Part shown: in pieces, positions 10,243 to 22,396 of the stretch | How the letters are laid out: each line of letters starts with the position of its first letter | Numbering within the stretch: position 1 is the stretch's first letter | Assembly (NCBI GenBank): GCA_029532415.1 | Contig: JAQOTA010000053.1 | Location: 1,116,001-1,180,000 of the forward strand | Source of the DNA: Marasmius tenuissimus | Taxonomy: Eukaryota; Basidiomycota; Agaricomycetes; Agaricales; Marasmiaceae | Direction of reading: 5' to 3' | Length of the DNA: 64,000 nucleotides | Program-made: the position numbers and the translations under genes | The notes under the pieces: generated by a model | Seen by the model: the letters and a program-made list of their open reading frames with translations, nothing else | Databases searched by the model: none | What the model was told of the DNA's origin: nothing

Positions 10243-12844
10243 CTCTACCATTCATCGTCATGGTGCGTTGGGTTCATCCGATCTAGACAAGAAGCAAGAT
10301 ACTGATGGTCAAAGAATGTTTGCAGATAAACGCTGTAATCAAACCTGGACGGTTTGGCTGTCTCCAAGTCAGACGACAGGACTGTCGAGCTTTGAGCGTT
10401 GATAGTCAAATTCCCCTGCCCGAGCACTACGCTGTTGTCTTGCTTTTTTTCTCGCTTTCTCGCTTTCTTTTTTGCTTCTGTTGTTCTCGTCGGTCCTTTG
10501 TTCCATCGGTTAGTGCCTAAATGTCACCTTAGAGTTTCTGTAGCGCGAATCAATCTGTATGACACTGCACTATCGGAAATCTTGCCCCATTCGCAAGAGC
10601 AGAAATGACATTCGAAGGAATGTGGACATTACTCACCAATATTCTATCCAGCTACTACGCAGCGGTCCGTTCTTATTGCTTCGCTGTGCCTGGACAGGTC
10701 CTGGAACGCAATGCGTAAATTGTTAGACCTTCACCCACCCGGACACCAAACGAACAGCAGACCTTGTCAGATGAGTGCCCACCTTCTGTACGAGATGGTC
10801 TAAAGCGAATAGCAGGTCAAGATGTCCGCAGTCGCGGCCAAGAGTGTGTTATCTGAAGAGGAAAAGAAGAGGATAACTGGAGGAGACATTCTGCCAATAA
10901 TCGTGTGTGACAAGGCGCGACTTGAATGGATGGCTGACTAATTCGATTAGATTGTGGAATTTGAGCTGCCGCAAAATCGGCAATCACTAACAACGCTCGT
11001 TGGACCATCATGCACATGAACCATTTGTCGAGATCGAGTACTACGTATGTCACTCAAAGTTATATTCTACACTGTTCCCCAGGCCCCAAATGACCTCTAT
11101 CTTGGGACTCAACATACTATCCGTCGCCTCTCTTAGGTAGTATCATCTATCATTCTCTCGACCCCAAGCTAACGTCCTCCGTGCTCAAAAACCTCGACTC
11201 AAAGGATGCTCAGAGCAGGTTCGGATATGGAAAGGATGAAGTAGTACGTTCATCGTGGTTGGGATTCAGACTTCAGGGATCCAAAGCCTGTGTAAGTCCT
11301 ACGCTCTTTTTATTCCTCACCTTCGTTGACTCAGGACTGAAGTCTGGATGTCCAGAATGCGCGACTTTCCGGAGAGATAGCTGATGGTATGGCCATGATC
11401 AAATAGACCGTGCCAACGACACTCTGGCGACGCTTGAGTGTAGATCGGGGCGACGAAGATAGGAACTCATGATAACGAGCCATGTTCAACTCACCCTTCG
11501 ACCCACCGGGCAGTATGTCGACCACGAGAAAACGTGGGCGTGTTGTTTGGTTGGGACTCCATGCGGTACAGGACAGTATCAATCAGCCATTGTCGCTCAG
11601 CGCCGTCTGCTCAAGCTCTTCAGCAGGTGCCTGCGGGAAATCAATCGTACACATCTGCATCTCTCGAGTGCCCGACACAAAGCAGCCGACAGCTTATACT
11701 GATAGATTGTTCTCGATATCATTGATCCGTACCCTTTTCCCGATGTTCCCTTGAACTGAGGGAATTCGAAGGTGATATGAAGCGATGACAGTGGACCGCC
11801 ACAAGACCACGCTCGGAAGCTGCTACGGCACAGGGCAAAAGAACATCTGGACCACCCATTCGTGCGCATGGGGGGCCGGATCCCTATAGTGCAAGGTCTG
11901 CTGTACTCTACCCTCAGTACAAGTTCCAATTCCACCTCCAGATGCCTGGACTGTGGAACTCCAAAATCGTGCTCCGCTAGTCCCACTGGACACAGACCAT
12001 TCTGGACTTTCGTTGATCTACAGCAAACCGGAATATTCAACTTATTACTCTACAATAAACAGCAAGAAAGGAAAACCTACTTTACTATCTCGGCAGGGTT
12101 CCCATCGAGCATCACGGTTCCTCAAGGCCTCATTAGCGACACGCGAAACACGCGAGAATATTTGTTGTCGTTCCCCATATACTGAGGCAGTACATGCACA
12201 ATTACCAGCCAAGCTCTAGGGAGTATCGTCCAATATCACCGCAGCATCTCGATGCGAGCCCAGAACAACGCGCCCAGCACAACGCGATTTACGCGCCAAA
12301 TCAAGCAGATGGACAAGGTTGGTGGTCTAAAGGTATCTGAATCCGAGCATGTATTCGAATGCGTGATATGTCATTCTGGCTGGGAGTGAATTCTAGTCTC
12401 CCGTGTTCAAAAGCGGAAAGTTGGGAACTAAAGAACAATCAATACACACGAAAACGGAAGGTTGGGACATGAAATCCACGAACTTTATCAAACCTTATTA
12501 AAAAAGAAGCACGGGAGTTCACTTTACGAACAGATACTGATCTTCCTGTATCCAGGCGAGTTGAGGAGTATAAATCCTGCGTTACTTATTCCCTCTCTTC
12601 CCCTTGGTCCAGCGAGCCAACCTTTCCGAGGCGCTCGAGCCCGTTGTTTGCTCTCGGATTTCATACTCGTTTTCTACTTTACCGCGAGTTATTCGTGAAG
12701 CGCCTTGATTGCTCGGGAGAACAACCTAATTTAGGGAAGGGTTCTATACGGTGTACACAGTGAGTTCCTCCACCACGCATTGCGATATCGACCACGAGAC
12801 CAGAATCGCGACTGTACAGATCGACCCAAACCTAGGAAACAAGG
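10243..12844. other. Gene-poor stretch between P2 and P3
   Basis: To about 10500 this matches DNA downstream of P0 and P1. From 10600 to 12700 there are only short frames with no recognisable domain and no consistent splice pattern. I see nothing else that I can support. The last 200 bp resemble the 5' region of P1 and probably hold the P3 promoter. Confidence 0.35.
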
Positions 12845-13474
12845 ATGGCAGTCCCAGAGAACTCGGTTGGGATGATAGAGGAAGGGATTTCGGCTACAAC
12901 TAGCGGCGGTGGGGGCGCTGCAGTGAAGATCTTCATGATGAGTGTTGTGTTGTTCGTGGGACTGGGGGTGGGCGCCAAACGGTGGTTCTATCCCTTTACT
13001 ATGAGCGACTTGGAGCGCGAAATCGGGCTGATCTGGAAGCTCATTGAAGAGAATACGACGCTTCACTTGGACCTATTGGGACGTTCGGGTTGGGAGTTCA
13101 GAGAGAGGCTGACCTGGTACGTATCGTACCCCGATCGACCAGAGGCATCCACGAGCAGCTGACAAGAGCGCCAAATCATAGGGAATACAGAACAATGCTT
13201 GAGATCAGAGACAGGTCAACCGTAGAGCCGAATAGATGGAATCTTCGAGCTTGGTTCGTCTTGCAATGGCGAGAGATGGAGGACGTCAAGAGTTGTTATC
13301 TGTCCTTGATGTCCTTGAAGAAGGATATCATGGTACGTCCTCTGAGCACTGTTGACAGTATCAAGCTAACTTGTGAGATCCAAGACGGCATTGGAGAGCC
13401 GGAAACGGCACCTATTCACCCCGGCCAACCTATCCAACATTAACAACGCGACCGTAGCGGTGGCGGTCGCCTGA
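12845..13474 (+). CDS. Small single-pass membrane protein of unknown function, paralogue P3
   Basis: Three exons (12845-13116, 13182-13332, 13385-13474) encode 170 residues. A glycine-rich N-terminal stretch (TSGGGGAAVK) leads into the hydrophobic segment (about residues 29-46). YPFTMSDLEREIGLIWKLIE and DLLGRSGWEFRERL follow. Exon 2 gives RSTVEPNRWNLRAWFVLQWR and DVKSCYLSLMSLKKDI. The C-terminus NATVAVAVA matches P1 closely, so P1 and P3 are the nearest pair. Introns are 65 and 52 nt. Function is unknown. Context suggests a lineage-specific, locally expanding family. Confidence 0.8.
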
Positions 13475-14630
13475 CAGCTCACGGGGAGTGTAGCCCTGAC
13501 ACTCGCCCCAATACTTTGTCCACCCTAGCCAAAGTCATCACGCTGTCGCTATCGTCTCTACTTCAACCCTGCTATCTCCATGATATTCTTTCACGCATCT
13601 CATCAACTCGTGCCCTCCTGAAATTCTTGGTTAATGCATGCTTTCATGCTCTCGTATGCTGCCTTTTGCTTTGTCTTGTTGATATCGTCCAAACGTTGCC
13701 TCAGTGTTTTTCGTTGAACTTTAAGGAACTGAAAGAAAAGCGTGCGTCGCTCACCAATTTTACGACCAACCATTCCTTCCTTTGCAACATACAGCGCTTT
13801 TCGCCTGGCAATGGTCACGTCTTTAGTCACCAAGACATTAGTGACGTGTTGAACACTGTTGAACGATCCATCTATTTTGCTATCACCGAGCAGAGCAATA
13901 AGCCTCGTAGAATGAGCCAAGTACTCGTTCTCTGCGAGTAACACCAAAGTTGAGGGAAAAGAGGAGAACAGAGGGGCCACATTGGCTGAGAGAATCCGGG
14001 AGACTGAGTCTTTCCCAGCAGCGGTGTCAAGAGGGTTCTTGTCGAGTCTCCGAAGTTCGCAGCCGTGATTGCTTTACAGTGGGATGAGAGGTCGCAAGAG
14101 TTCACTGGCCATGGGTTTTATGGCTGAAAGCAACCTCGTCGCGAATGCTGATCAGAGAGACCTGTGTGGTAGTGGGAGCAAACGAGCGTGGGTACGAGTA
14201 ACCAAAAGGGGGTTCGCTGTGCCCAGTGAATTCTTGTGGGTCCAAAGTTTCCGCCCCGGGCCGACATTCCCTCTTCCCGCAACTACTACTTATGTTCATT
14301 GTTCAACTCCCTCTCAAGCCTATCTGTCGACTACACAGCGTACCATTCCATCAAAACTCCGGGAACGTCTACGCGGGAGCCATTATAAGGTTGTGATCAA
14401 CCTGGTGAGTCAGATCCTCAAAATCACCGTAGCCCGCTGCGCGCTGACTGAGTGTTTAGTCACGACCATGGACTTTTGCGGTTCTGGTACGGCGAAAAAA
14501 CAAAACAGGCGTTGCTGCAGACTCGGAGCATCTGTCATCGATCGCCATGTGTTGACCACGATGTATCTGGGCGACTCATCTCTTGACCATCACGTCTCGT
14601 TCGACGCAAATCATTTCACCCGCAAGCTCG
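13475..14630. other. Intergenic; P3 3' flank and promoter of gene A
   Basis: Two overlapping frames of about 125-140 codons occupy 13516-13980 on opposite strands. Neither has a recognisable domain, so I do not call a gene. From about 14190 the sequence matches the DNA upstream of gene B (GTGGGTCCAA at 14236 against 19851, then TTCATTGTTCAACTC). A conserved GTGAGT at 14405 suggests a 5' untranslated intron. Confidence 0.35.
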
Positions 14631-16674
14631 ATGCTCTCCGGATTTTTTCACAAGGCACGGAATCTTCGAATTACTGGCGGCAACTTCAACCAGGTTCAGG
14701 GAGATCAATACAGTTACACGACAATAGTCCAAGCAAAGGAGGAGGAACTTACAGAATTCGATGAGGTGAGTAGGAAATGCTCTGTTGGACCGCGTGAGTC
14801 TGACGTTGGTCCTAGTATTTCAAAGTAAAACGAGGTTCGCTCTTGAAGTTAAAGGACATTGGGCATACCACATACCCGCGACGATGGGACAAAGGGGATA
14901 GAAAAAAGCGGGAAGAAGGGAAACCTCGAGTGGACAGGACAGTTTGTACAGCAAAGGTGCTGGAGCAGCCGGGAATAGCGTTTACGGTGGTGCAGTATAG
15001 TGGACCGGATGCACGGAGAGTACGCCTATTCGCTTTCGAGGTGGATGAATCATCTAATTTCTTCTCCAGGCTTTTGAGGAAGAATTTTGGATGTTGTCAA
15101 GAATACTGTATGGTCTTTCTTCGATGTTTCATTATCGCGGATACTCAAATCACGCCAGGACCTCGAGTGTGTCGCAAATCTTTGGCTATAGCAAGTCAGA
15201 AATTCCGTCACTGATCTTGTATAACGGTATGTGGTCGGATGTTGCTTGTTCAGCTTTGCTGATGTTCCTACTATAGACCTGATCCCAGCTGGGCACTTGA
15301 ATGTAGGGTGGTTGGGTGGGAGGTATCTCAGTAGTATTGCTGTAAGTAGCCATTGTCATATCCGGACTCATTTGAATGAACTGGTCATAGAGGCAATTTG
15401 GTTGCAAGTATATCAATGAGTTGTGGATGGATTGCGGGAGAGGTGTTATTTGTCGTGGTCCGCCAGGGCTGACCCCGTTGAAAACCTGGCATGGTGGCTT
15501 GGGTGGGATTCGAGACTTGCCTCTGGCCGCGGAACTTATTCAAGAAGATGTTTTGATACGTTTCTTGGCGAGTCTAAAGTCGAAGGAAGCAGATCGCGTT
15601 GTCCTTTTCCATTTCGTGTCGGTCGGTGGTCAGCGCCAGCCATCGTCCCGGGGTTTGACTTGGGTGCCTGAACGAGTCTCTCAGCCAACTGTCTTTTCGA
15701 GATTGACAAACGCCCCCATCGCTGTCGCAAACAATGCCTGGAAGAGCCGGAGTAGTTCCTTTTCAGACCCGAAATTGCCGGAAAATGGGCTAACCAGGTG
15801 CGTTCAAAAGAATGATTCGCTTGTCTATCTGACGCTCAGTAGATTCACACTCACTGGTTCACTTCAGGATATTTGGTTGGAGTGGAATTATGATGTGGGT
15901 TCCGCCTGGCTGTCGCAAGCTTGGAGCATTTTTCATGCTTGTGGAATTGATTTAGAGGAAGACGTGAGTGTCTACGGTGCGTTATCAGAATCCCATTCCC
16001 TTTCCGCTTGCTGACATCTTCCAGAACTTGTCTATCATAGCGCCTGGCTGCAATCCAACTTCCACGTGGAGCTCTCGGAAGCCCAACTCGAGCAACAATC
16101 TCTACGGCCGATCCACTTCTTTGTTTGTCCACCACCTTCCGACCTGAGCAATTGCGAAACCTCTTCCCTTCATTATTGGTCTTTTCACCAAGACAGTTGC
16201 TCTCCTCTCTCTCACGAGATCTGTCACAACCTTGGCCTTCCTGTGGAGCTCGAATTCGTCGATTGGGGCTTCGATCCGTCCTCAAGTTGGCTCAGTGGCA
16301 CGTACCAGCATTTACACCAATACCAGCTCACCCGAGGCTTCAACCCCTCCACTACCGATTTTGCTCGGCACCTCGGAAATTATCAACACCTTTTCCGGCC
16401 TGTGAGGGACTCGGATCGGTTTCAGATCCTACAAGGTTTGCCTTACCACTCTTAGCTCTCAGGTAAAGCCTCACGGTCACCTATTCCTTCGGTAGAGTCT
16501 CCGCCTGAAAACCCAACTCCCCATCCGCGACCTCGAGAACTCGAGAAGGGCTCGGTAGCATTTGGTCGCCTATTTTCCTCCCGCCCCCCTCGAAAATCTC
16601 AAGTGAAGAGTCGGTCACTACGGCGGAGATTTTCAATGGGGACATCGACTGACATCGTGTCTTGGGGTAAGTAA
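14631..16674 (+). CDS. Family 2 paralogue A (ITGGNFNQVQGDQY protein), shifted last exon
   Basis: Function is not recognised. Eight exons (14631-14765, 14816-15019, 15070-15226, 15277-15341, 15391-15797, 15843-15976, 16025-16435, 16496-16674) join in frame to 563 residues. Exons 1-7 align throughout with B and C. The N-terminus has FFHKARNLRITGGNFNQVQG, a Gly/Gln motif seen in many Agaricomycete proteins. Later come KLKDIGHTTYPRRWD, FTVVQYSGPDARR, RGVICRGPPG, PIAVANNAW, WLSQAWSIFHACGIDLEED and SLHYWSFHQD. In exon 8 a deletion of about 60 nt relative to B shifts the frame. The product ends in a basic, unrelated tail of about 40 residues, while the ancestral reading (SIWSPIFLP...GDID) survives in another frame. 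It may be a functional variant or an early pseudogene. Confidence 0.7.
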
Positions 16675-17159
16675 AGTCATTTGCTCCACTTCTGCAGCTC
16701 ACGCAACTACATCAAACATCCGCAGGTTCGCAACTATGAACTGTTCATATATTTTCCCTCTCCTGAATTCAGTCGCGTCAAAAGTAGACTGGGCATGCTT
16801 GAAGAGGATTGCGCTGAAATTCCGGGCGCTCTAGTATTCTGATTTACTTGTATGCAGATATAGATTGAGTGCCAACAAGTCTTTTATTGCCGCACCTTGT
16901 TTTGCTCGAACTTATACACTCGGAAGTCGCATTCGATTGCTATCGCCTCGCCTCGCCTCGCCGAACATGTATGATCAGCATGATTGACGAGAACGATATC
17001 TCGTGAGCGTCAGCCTCGACGGTGCTATGGAAGGTGCTACTCAATTTTCCATTGCATGCTCAAGCTACTGTGACACAATTAGCACGTTCACGCCTGAAAT
17101 CCTATCAGAGAAAATTGAACTTTTCAAAGTGAAAAAGTGGTGAATAAAGGCACATATTC
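16675..17159. other. Intergenic, nothing recognised
   Basis: This is the 3' flank of gene A. A short CGCCTCGCCTCGCCTCGC run lies near 16945. No gene or RNA is seen. Confidence 0.4.
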
Positions 17160-19530
17160 CTATCGAGCAAACGGGCCATGTTCATGCCTTTGAACGAAGA
17201 ACTGGAGTACCAAAACCACGCCGGCTCTATCCTCGTGTCACTGTCAGACGAGCGGCGACCCTTCTCGACAGCCTGCACATCTGAGCTGGACTTCCCCGGT
17301 AAGCGGTCACCTCAACCGATCGGGCTTCCAAACTGTTCTGGTCGACCTGTAGAACAGTTTTTGTTCGACTGTCATAGAGATTGCCGGCAGCGGGATTGAC
17401 CGTGAGTAACAGTGTGCTGATCTTTGTGAAGTGTTCGTCAAGATCGAATCTACAGCGTTGATATTGGGGTTGGGATGATTCCCTATCGAGGAGACATTGT
17501 CCGAGTGTCTGAGAGTGACAGAGTGAGTTGAAGTCTACGCAAGAGTATCAAGGCGGCATATACTCACCACTTATTCCCCCGATGCCGACTCGTCTGGGTT
17601 ACACGAAATGCTCTACCATGGCCTTGGGCCTCGACTGGCGCCTCCCTCATGCCCCCGATCCTCCCTGGTGTCAACATCCACACTCCTCCAACCTCCAAAT
17701 CCCTCAATGCGTCTACCAAGAAAGTTTGCGGTGCCTCTCGAGAACCGCTTTCCTTCCTCTCACATCTCTGCAGCCATCGGCGCCATATTGATCAACCTGC
17801 GAAGCAATCCACTCCCCATCCTTTTGAGTCGTCTGCACGTTATGATAAGACCCGGCAGCTGCCGCTGGGACCAACGTTTCTATCTGTCACTAGGAGAGAA
17901 AGAACTTGTCGGTGTGGACGTGGCGAGTGAGACGTCCCTGGGTATCCCAATAGAATTTTTACAGCCTGCCAAGAAAAGAGTCGAGATGGGCCCCCAGACG
18001 CCTTCGTTCGCGCTATAGCCCTCTCCATACGCTGGAGGGTTAGACCGAAAAGTTGGCGGTCATAGCTAGAAGTGGAGGGAGCTGTCCGTCACAAGACGCT
18101 ATGTGGCGTACAGGTCGACCATGATGGCAGGTTTTTTCCATGGGATCCGTGCCTCTACGCCCGAGGTGTCCTTCAAGTTGAGAGAATCGAGTTGTCGTTA
18201 CAATGGTTCGGGTGTCAGTGTTACATTAGTTATCGGGATACATTGAACAGCCCAAAGATTGGATCCGTGCTGTTGGCCTGACGGGTGCACTCGGCGTGGT
18301 GTTTCAGAGGAGTCTGCGAGTGAATGAGCTTTGGTCGTTGAACATGGAGAGGTTGGATGATGTCTCGGCGTCTTCGAAGGACTGGCGACTGTCGGCATTA
18401 AGCATTTCGGGAACAAAGCCCTCGAAAGCCGTGGTAAAGTCGACTGGGTGTGTCTGAGGTTTGAGGGCTGAAACTGAAAATGCCGTTCGCGCGAGCTATT
18501 CCCCTTCTCCAAGCCTCTGAATCTCCTTTTCTGCCCAACGGCCCATCTAGCGTCTTCGGTTTTGTAAATTCCGCCCATCCTCGCATCCTTTGGATCTTGC
18601 TACTAATGAGTGGGTGAATGGTCGGCGATCCGAACTGAGTTTCAGGTTGATTATGGGTAGGTGCATGCGTATTGCCCAATGCATTTCGGCAACTGGTTTT
18701 TCTTTATGAGTACTCGGAAGCTCGAGGGGCGGCATACGTAAAAAAAACTCACAGAAAGTGTCGTCTTCGTTAGATATTGCGACGTCTATGGGCTTCGTTG
18801 GGACGGTCGACCTGTGGGTGTCATCGCGGATGAAGAGAGATGTGGTCAATAGGCGCCCGTCACTGAGCCTCTCCCTCAAACTGTCATAATTCATCGTGTC
18901 CCAACCACATACATCGTCGACCACCGAGCTCTGTTTCACCCCACATTCTTTTTCGGGCCTTCTGGGGCCTCACCCAGCCTCTCCTCTGCTCCTGTAGCAA
19001 TCGTCAAGACTCAAGTGCAACGAAGTCGGCCCTTTTATCGCGACATCGAAACCCCGACCGTCTGCGGACTGTAAGCTCCCATTGGGGGATTGGAGACGTC
19101 TTGCATTCCTCTCTCCGAGAACGTCTGTGGCGAATATGGCATAACCCGACAGTGCTGCTACTTGCTACTATCATTCCTCATCTTCCTCTCGCTCGTCTCC
19201 TTCGAGATAATCAAACCCACTGGCCAGTTTTACTGTCAAGCCTGTTAGTGACGATGCTACAACGGTCGCTCGTTGCCGAGAGTAGCCTTGGATCTGAATG
19301 GGTGTTCATCAAACCGACGGACTTGACCTATCTCGAGATCCTCTGTATCCCCCCAGTCGACGCCCTCTCCATCCTCAGGCATCTTGAGCTTGCTGCGTTA
19401 TTCTTAACATCCTAGTACTCTTGCCACTTCGATGAGTGCAGGATTTGTTGGTGGTATGTTGCTAGTGCGGTAGTACCTTCGCCTCCGACTCCGAGTCTGA
19501 GGGATGTTGGGAGGTTGAGGTCATTTCGGC
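17160..19530 (+). pseudogene. Degraded repeat, copy 1 (possibly F-box/LRR-like gene relic)
   Basis: This region aligns in patches with 60450-63200 in the same orientation. Examples are CGATCGGGCTTCCAAACTGTTCTGGTCGACCTGTAG near 17317, CACTCCTCCAACCTCCAAATCCCT near 17682 and CACTTCGATGAGTGCAGGAT near 19425. Short plus-strand frames include leucine-rich pieces such as LSILRHLELAALFLTS near 19365-19415 and LRSNPLPILLSRLHVMIRP near 17790. These resemble the repeats of mushroom F-box proteins, but no F-box start is visible and no frame stays open. I call it a gene relic. Confidence 0.35.
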
Positions 19531-20316
19531 CCCCCCCCCCAAAGTGCATTCAGAGTCTGATTAGGAGGATCACACAAAGGCTCTTTCCTCCCGGCAATAC
19601 TACAGTCGCCGTCGTTTGGATACTGAACCGAGCTGACCTCTTGTCCTAACCAAAGTACCTAACCTTGTCGAGGTTTTCCCCAAAGAATCCTAACCGACGT
19701 AATCCATAATTTAGTCTCCGAGTATGTGAAGGGGGCAGATCAGAAATCACACTCACGAGATTTTATCGCGCATTCTGAGAGGCCTGGGTGGTGGTCTGAG
19801 CGCAAACGACTGTGGGCCCGAGTAAGTTTAACCAAATGGGTTTGATTCGTGTGGGTCCAACGGGGTTCAAAATTTCCGCCGCGGGTTGACATTCACTCTT
19901 CCCACAACTTCCATGTTCATTGTTCAACTCTCCCTGAAGCCAGTCCGCCGACCACACAGCACAGCATCTCATCGAGAACTCGACAAAATGGGGAGCTATC
20001 GCGACAGGAGCTAGAACCGGAAGGAGGGTGCAATTATTCTGGTGAGTCGTATTCTTGGAAATCATCATGGACCGCTGGCGCTGAGTGCTGATTGATGGTC
20101 TACAAGGACTTTATCCTCCCATATCGTTAACAAGGACAGCATCGAGTCACGGTCGTAGAATTTTGTGGGTCTAGTCCAGTGAAAAATCTAAAACGGGCGT
20201 TGCTGTAGGCTCGGAGCTTGCCATCGACATGCATTGAATTTTACCATGATGCAGCTGGACGGCTTATCTCTTGACCATCACCTCCCTCCCTCTCGTCTCT
20301 CGCACCCACAAGCTCG
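19531..20316. other. Upstream region of gene B
   Basis: A run of cytosines lies at 19532-19542. From about 19850 the DNA matches the region before gene A, including GTGGGTCCAA at 19851 and TTCATTGTTCAACTC at about 19917. A GTGAGT at 20042 matches the putative 5' untranslated intron donors of A and C (14405, 53586). Confidence 0.45.
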
Positions 20317-22396
20317 ATGCTCTCTGGATTCTTTCACAAGGCACGAAACCTTCGTATCACCGGCGGTAACTTCAACCAGGTTCAGGGAGATCAGTACAAT
20401 TACACGACAATTGTTCAAGCGAAGGAAGAGGAACTTACGGAATTCGATGAGGTGAGCGATAAATGCTTTGTTGGACCGCAAGAATTTGACGTTGTTCTTA
20501 GTATTTCAACGTAAAAAGAGGTTCACTCTTGAAGTTGAAGGACGTTGGATGTTCCGCATACCCGCGAGTATGGGATGATGGGCATAGAGAACGGGGGGAA
20601 GAGGGGGAACCTCGAGCTGACAGGACAATTTGTACAGCAAGGGTGGTGGATCAGCCGGGAATGGTGTTTACGGTGGTGCAGTATAGTGGCCCAGATGCAC
20701 GGAGGGTACGTGCATTAACTCTTGAGGTAGATGGATTGTCTAATTTCTTTTCCAGGCTTTCGAAGAAGATTTTCGGATGTTGTCGAGAATACTGTGCGCT
20801 CTTTCTTCAAGTTTCTGCCATTGTGGATACTCAAATCACGCTAGGACCTCGAACGTGTCCCAAATCTACGGCTACAGTAAGTCGGAAATTCCCTCAATCA
20901 TAATGTATAACGGTACGTGGTTAAATGCTATGGGTTGAGCTTGACTGATGTTTCTATTGCAGAACTGATACCAGCTGCGTACTTGGACACAATTGGGCCG
21001 TTGGGTCAGGATTATGTCCGTAGTGTAGCTGTAAGTAGCCAACATAATATCTGGAACCATTTTAATGAACTGGTTCTAGATGCAACTGGGTTTTGGCGGG
21101 TTTACCACCTCGGAGTTGTGGATGGACGTTGGAAGAGGAGTCTTTTGTCGTGGTCCACCAGGGCCAGGCGAGGTGTCTGTGGGTGGTTTGGGGATTAGAG
21201 ACTTGCCTTTGACCACAGATCTTCTTCAAGAAAATGTTTTGATGCGCTTCTTGGCAAGTCAAAAGTCGAAGGAAGTGGATCGCGTCGTCGTTTTGCATCT
21301 CGCGTCGGCAGATGTTCGGCCGTCGCTCCGGGATTTCCTTTTGGTGCCTAAACGAGTCTCTCAGCCAACTATCATTTCGACATTGACAAACACCCCCATC
21401 GCCGTCGCAAACAATGTCTGGACGAGCTCCCCCGGTGCCAGTGATCTTTCAGATCGGAAATTGCTGGCAAATGGGCATACCAGGTTCGTGCTTGAAGAAA
21501 TCATTTGCTTGCTTACCTCACGCTTTGGATAGATTCAAACTCACTGGCACACCTGGGTATATTTCATTGAATTGGAACAGTGATGTACGCCGCGCCTGGC
21601 TGTCACAAGCTTCAAGCATTTTTCATGCTCGTGGAATCGATTTAGAGGAAGATTTGAGTGCCTACGGTGCGTTATCAGACCGCCATCCCCTTTTCGCCTG
21701 CTGACATCTCTTAGAACTTTCCTACCATTATGCCAGCCTGCGCAGCGACTTTGTAAAACCCTCTGAAGCCCAACTCGGGCGACGATCCCAACACCCTATC
21801 TACCTCTTCATTCGTTCATTACCTTCTGATCTGGGCCCTTGTGAAATATCTTCCCTCCACCATTGGTCTTTTCACAAAGATGGTTGCTCCCCTCTCTCTC
21901 GCGAAACCTGTCACAGCCTCGGCCTCCCCATCCAACTCAAATTAGAATATCTTGTCTCCCGTTCATCTTTTTGGGCTGAGGACACCTACAGACAGATGCA
22001 TCAATATCAGCTCAACCGAGGCTTCGACCCCTCCACTATTGATTTTGCTCGACATGTTGTTTATGATGGGAACAGTTTTCGGCCAGTGAACAACTCGGAT
22101 CGGTTCGAGATCCAAGAAGGTTTGCTTCACCATCCTTTTACCTCTTTGCTGTAGTCCGACGTTCTCTTATCCTGTTGTTAGAATCTCTGCCTGAGATTAG
22201 ACCCTTGACACCAACATCCGACATTCAAGAGATGGAAAACCTGATTGTGGTACATCCGACTCCAGAATCTGCGACCTCTACAGCTCAACAGAACCTCACC
22301 AGCCTTTGGTCGCCCGTATTCCTCCCATCTCCCTCGGAAGATCTGGGTAGACTGGTCATTTCGATGGGGAGTCTCTACACGGAGGACATTGACTAA
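20317..22396 (+). CDS. Family 2 paralogue B (ITGGNFNQVQGDQY protein), intact
   Basis: Function is unknown. Eight exons (20317-20451, 20502-20705, 20756-20912, 20963-21030, 21080-21483, 21533-21666, 21715-22119, 22182-22396) give 573 residues with every phase consistent and introns of about 50 nt. The order of conserved blocks is: N-terminal RNLRITGGNFNQVQGDQYNY; KLKDVG and RADRTICTA; FTVVQYSGPDARR; RILCALSSSF and QIYGYSKSEIPS; RGVFCRGPPGPG; LTTDLLQENVLMRFLASQKS; VSQPTIISTLTNTPIAVANN; RRAWLSQASSIFHARGID; SLHHWSFHKDG; and an acidic end (TEDID). There is no signal peptide or membrane segment. No kinase, NACHT or enzyme motif is seen. It is the same length as C, so both are probably expressed, related proteins. 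Confidence 0.85.

Noticed and set aside
13516..13980. Opposing 125-142 codon frames between P3 and A
   Set aside because: Neither has a recognisable motif, and they overlap each other. Choosing one would be a guess.
17160..19530. Firm F-box/LRR gene call
   Set aside because: Leucine-rich pieces exist, but no F-box and no continuous frame. It is kept only as a relic.
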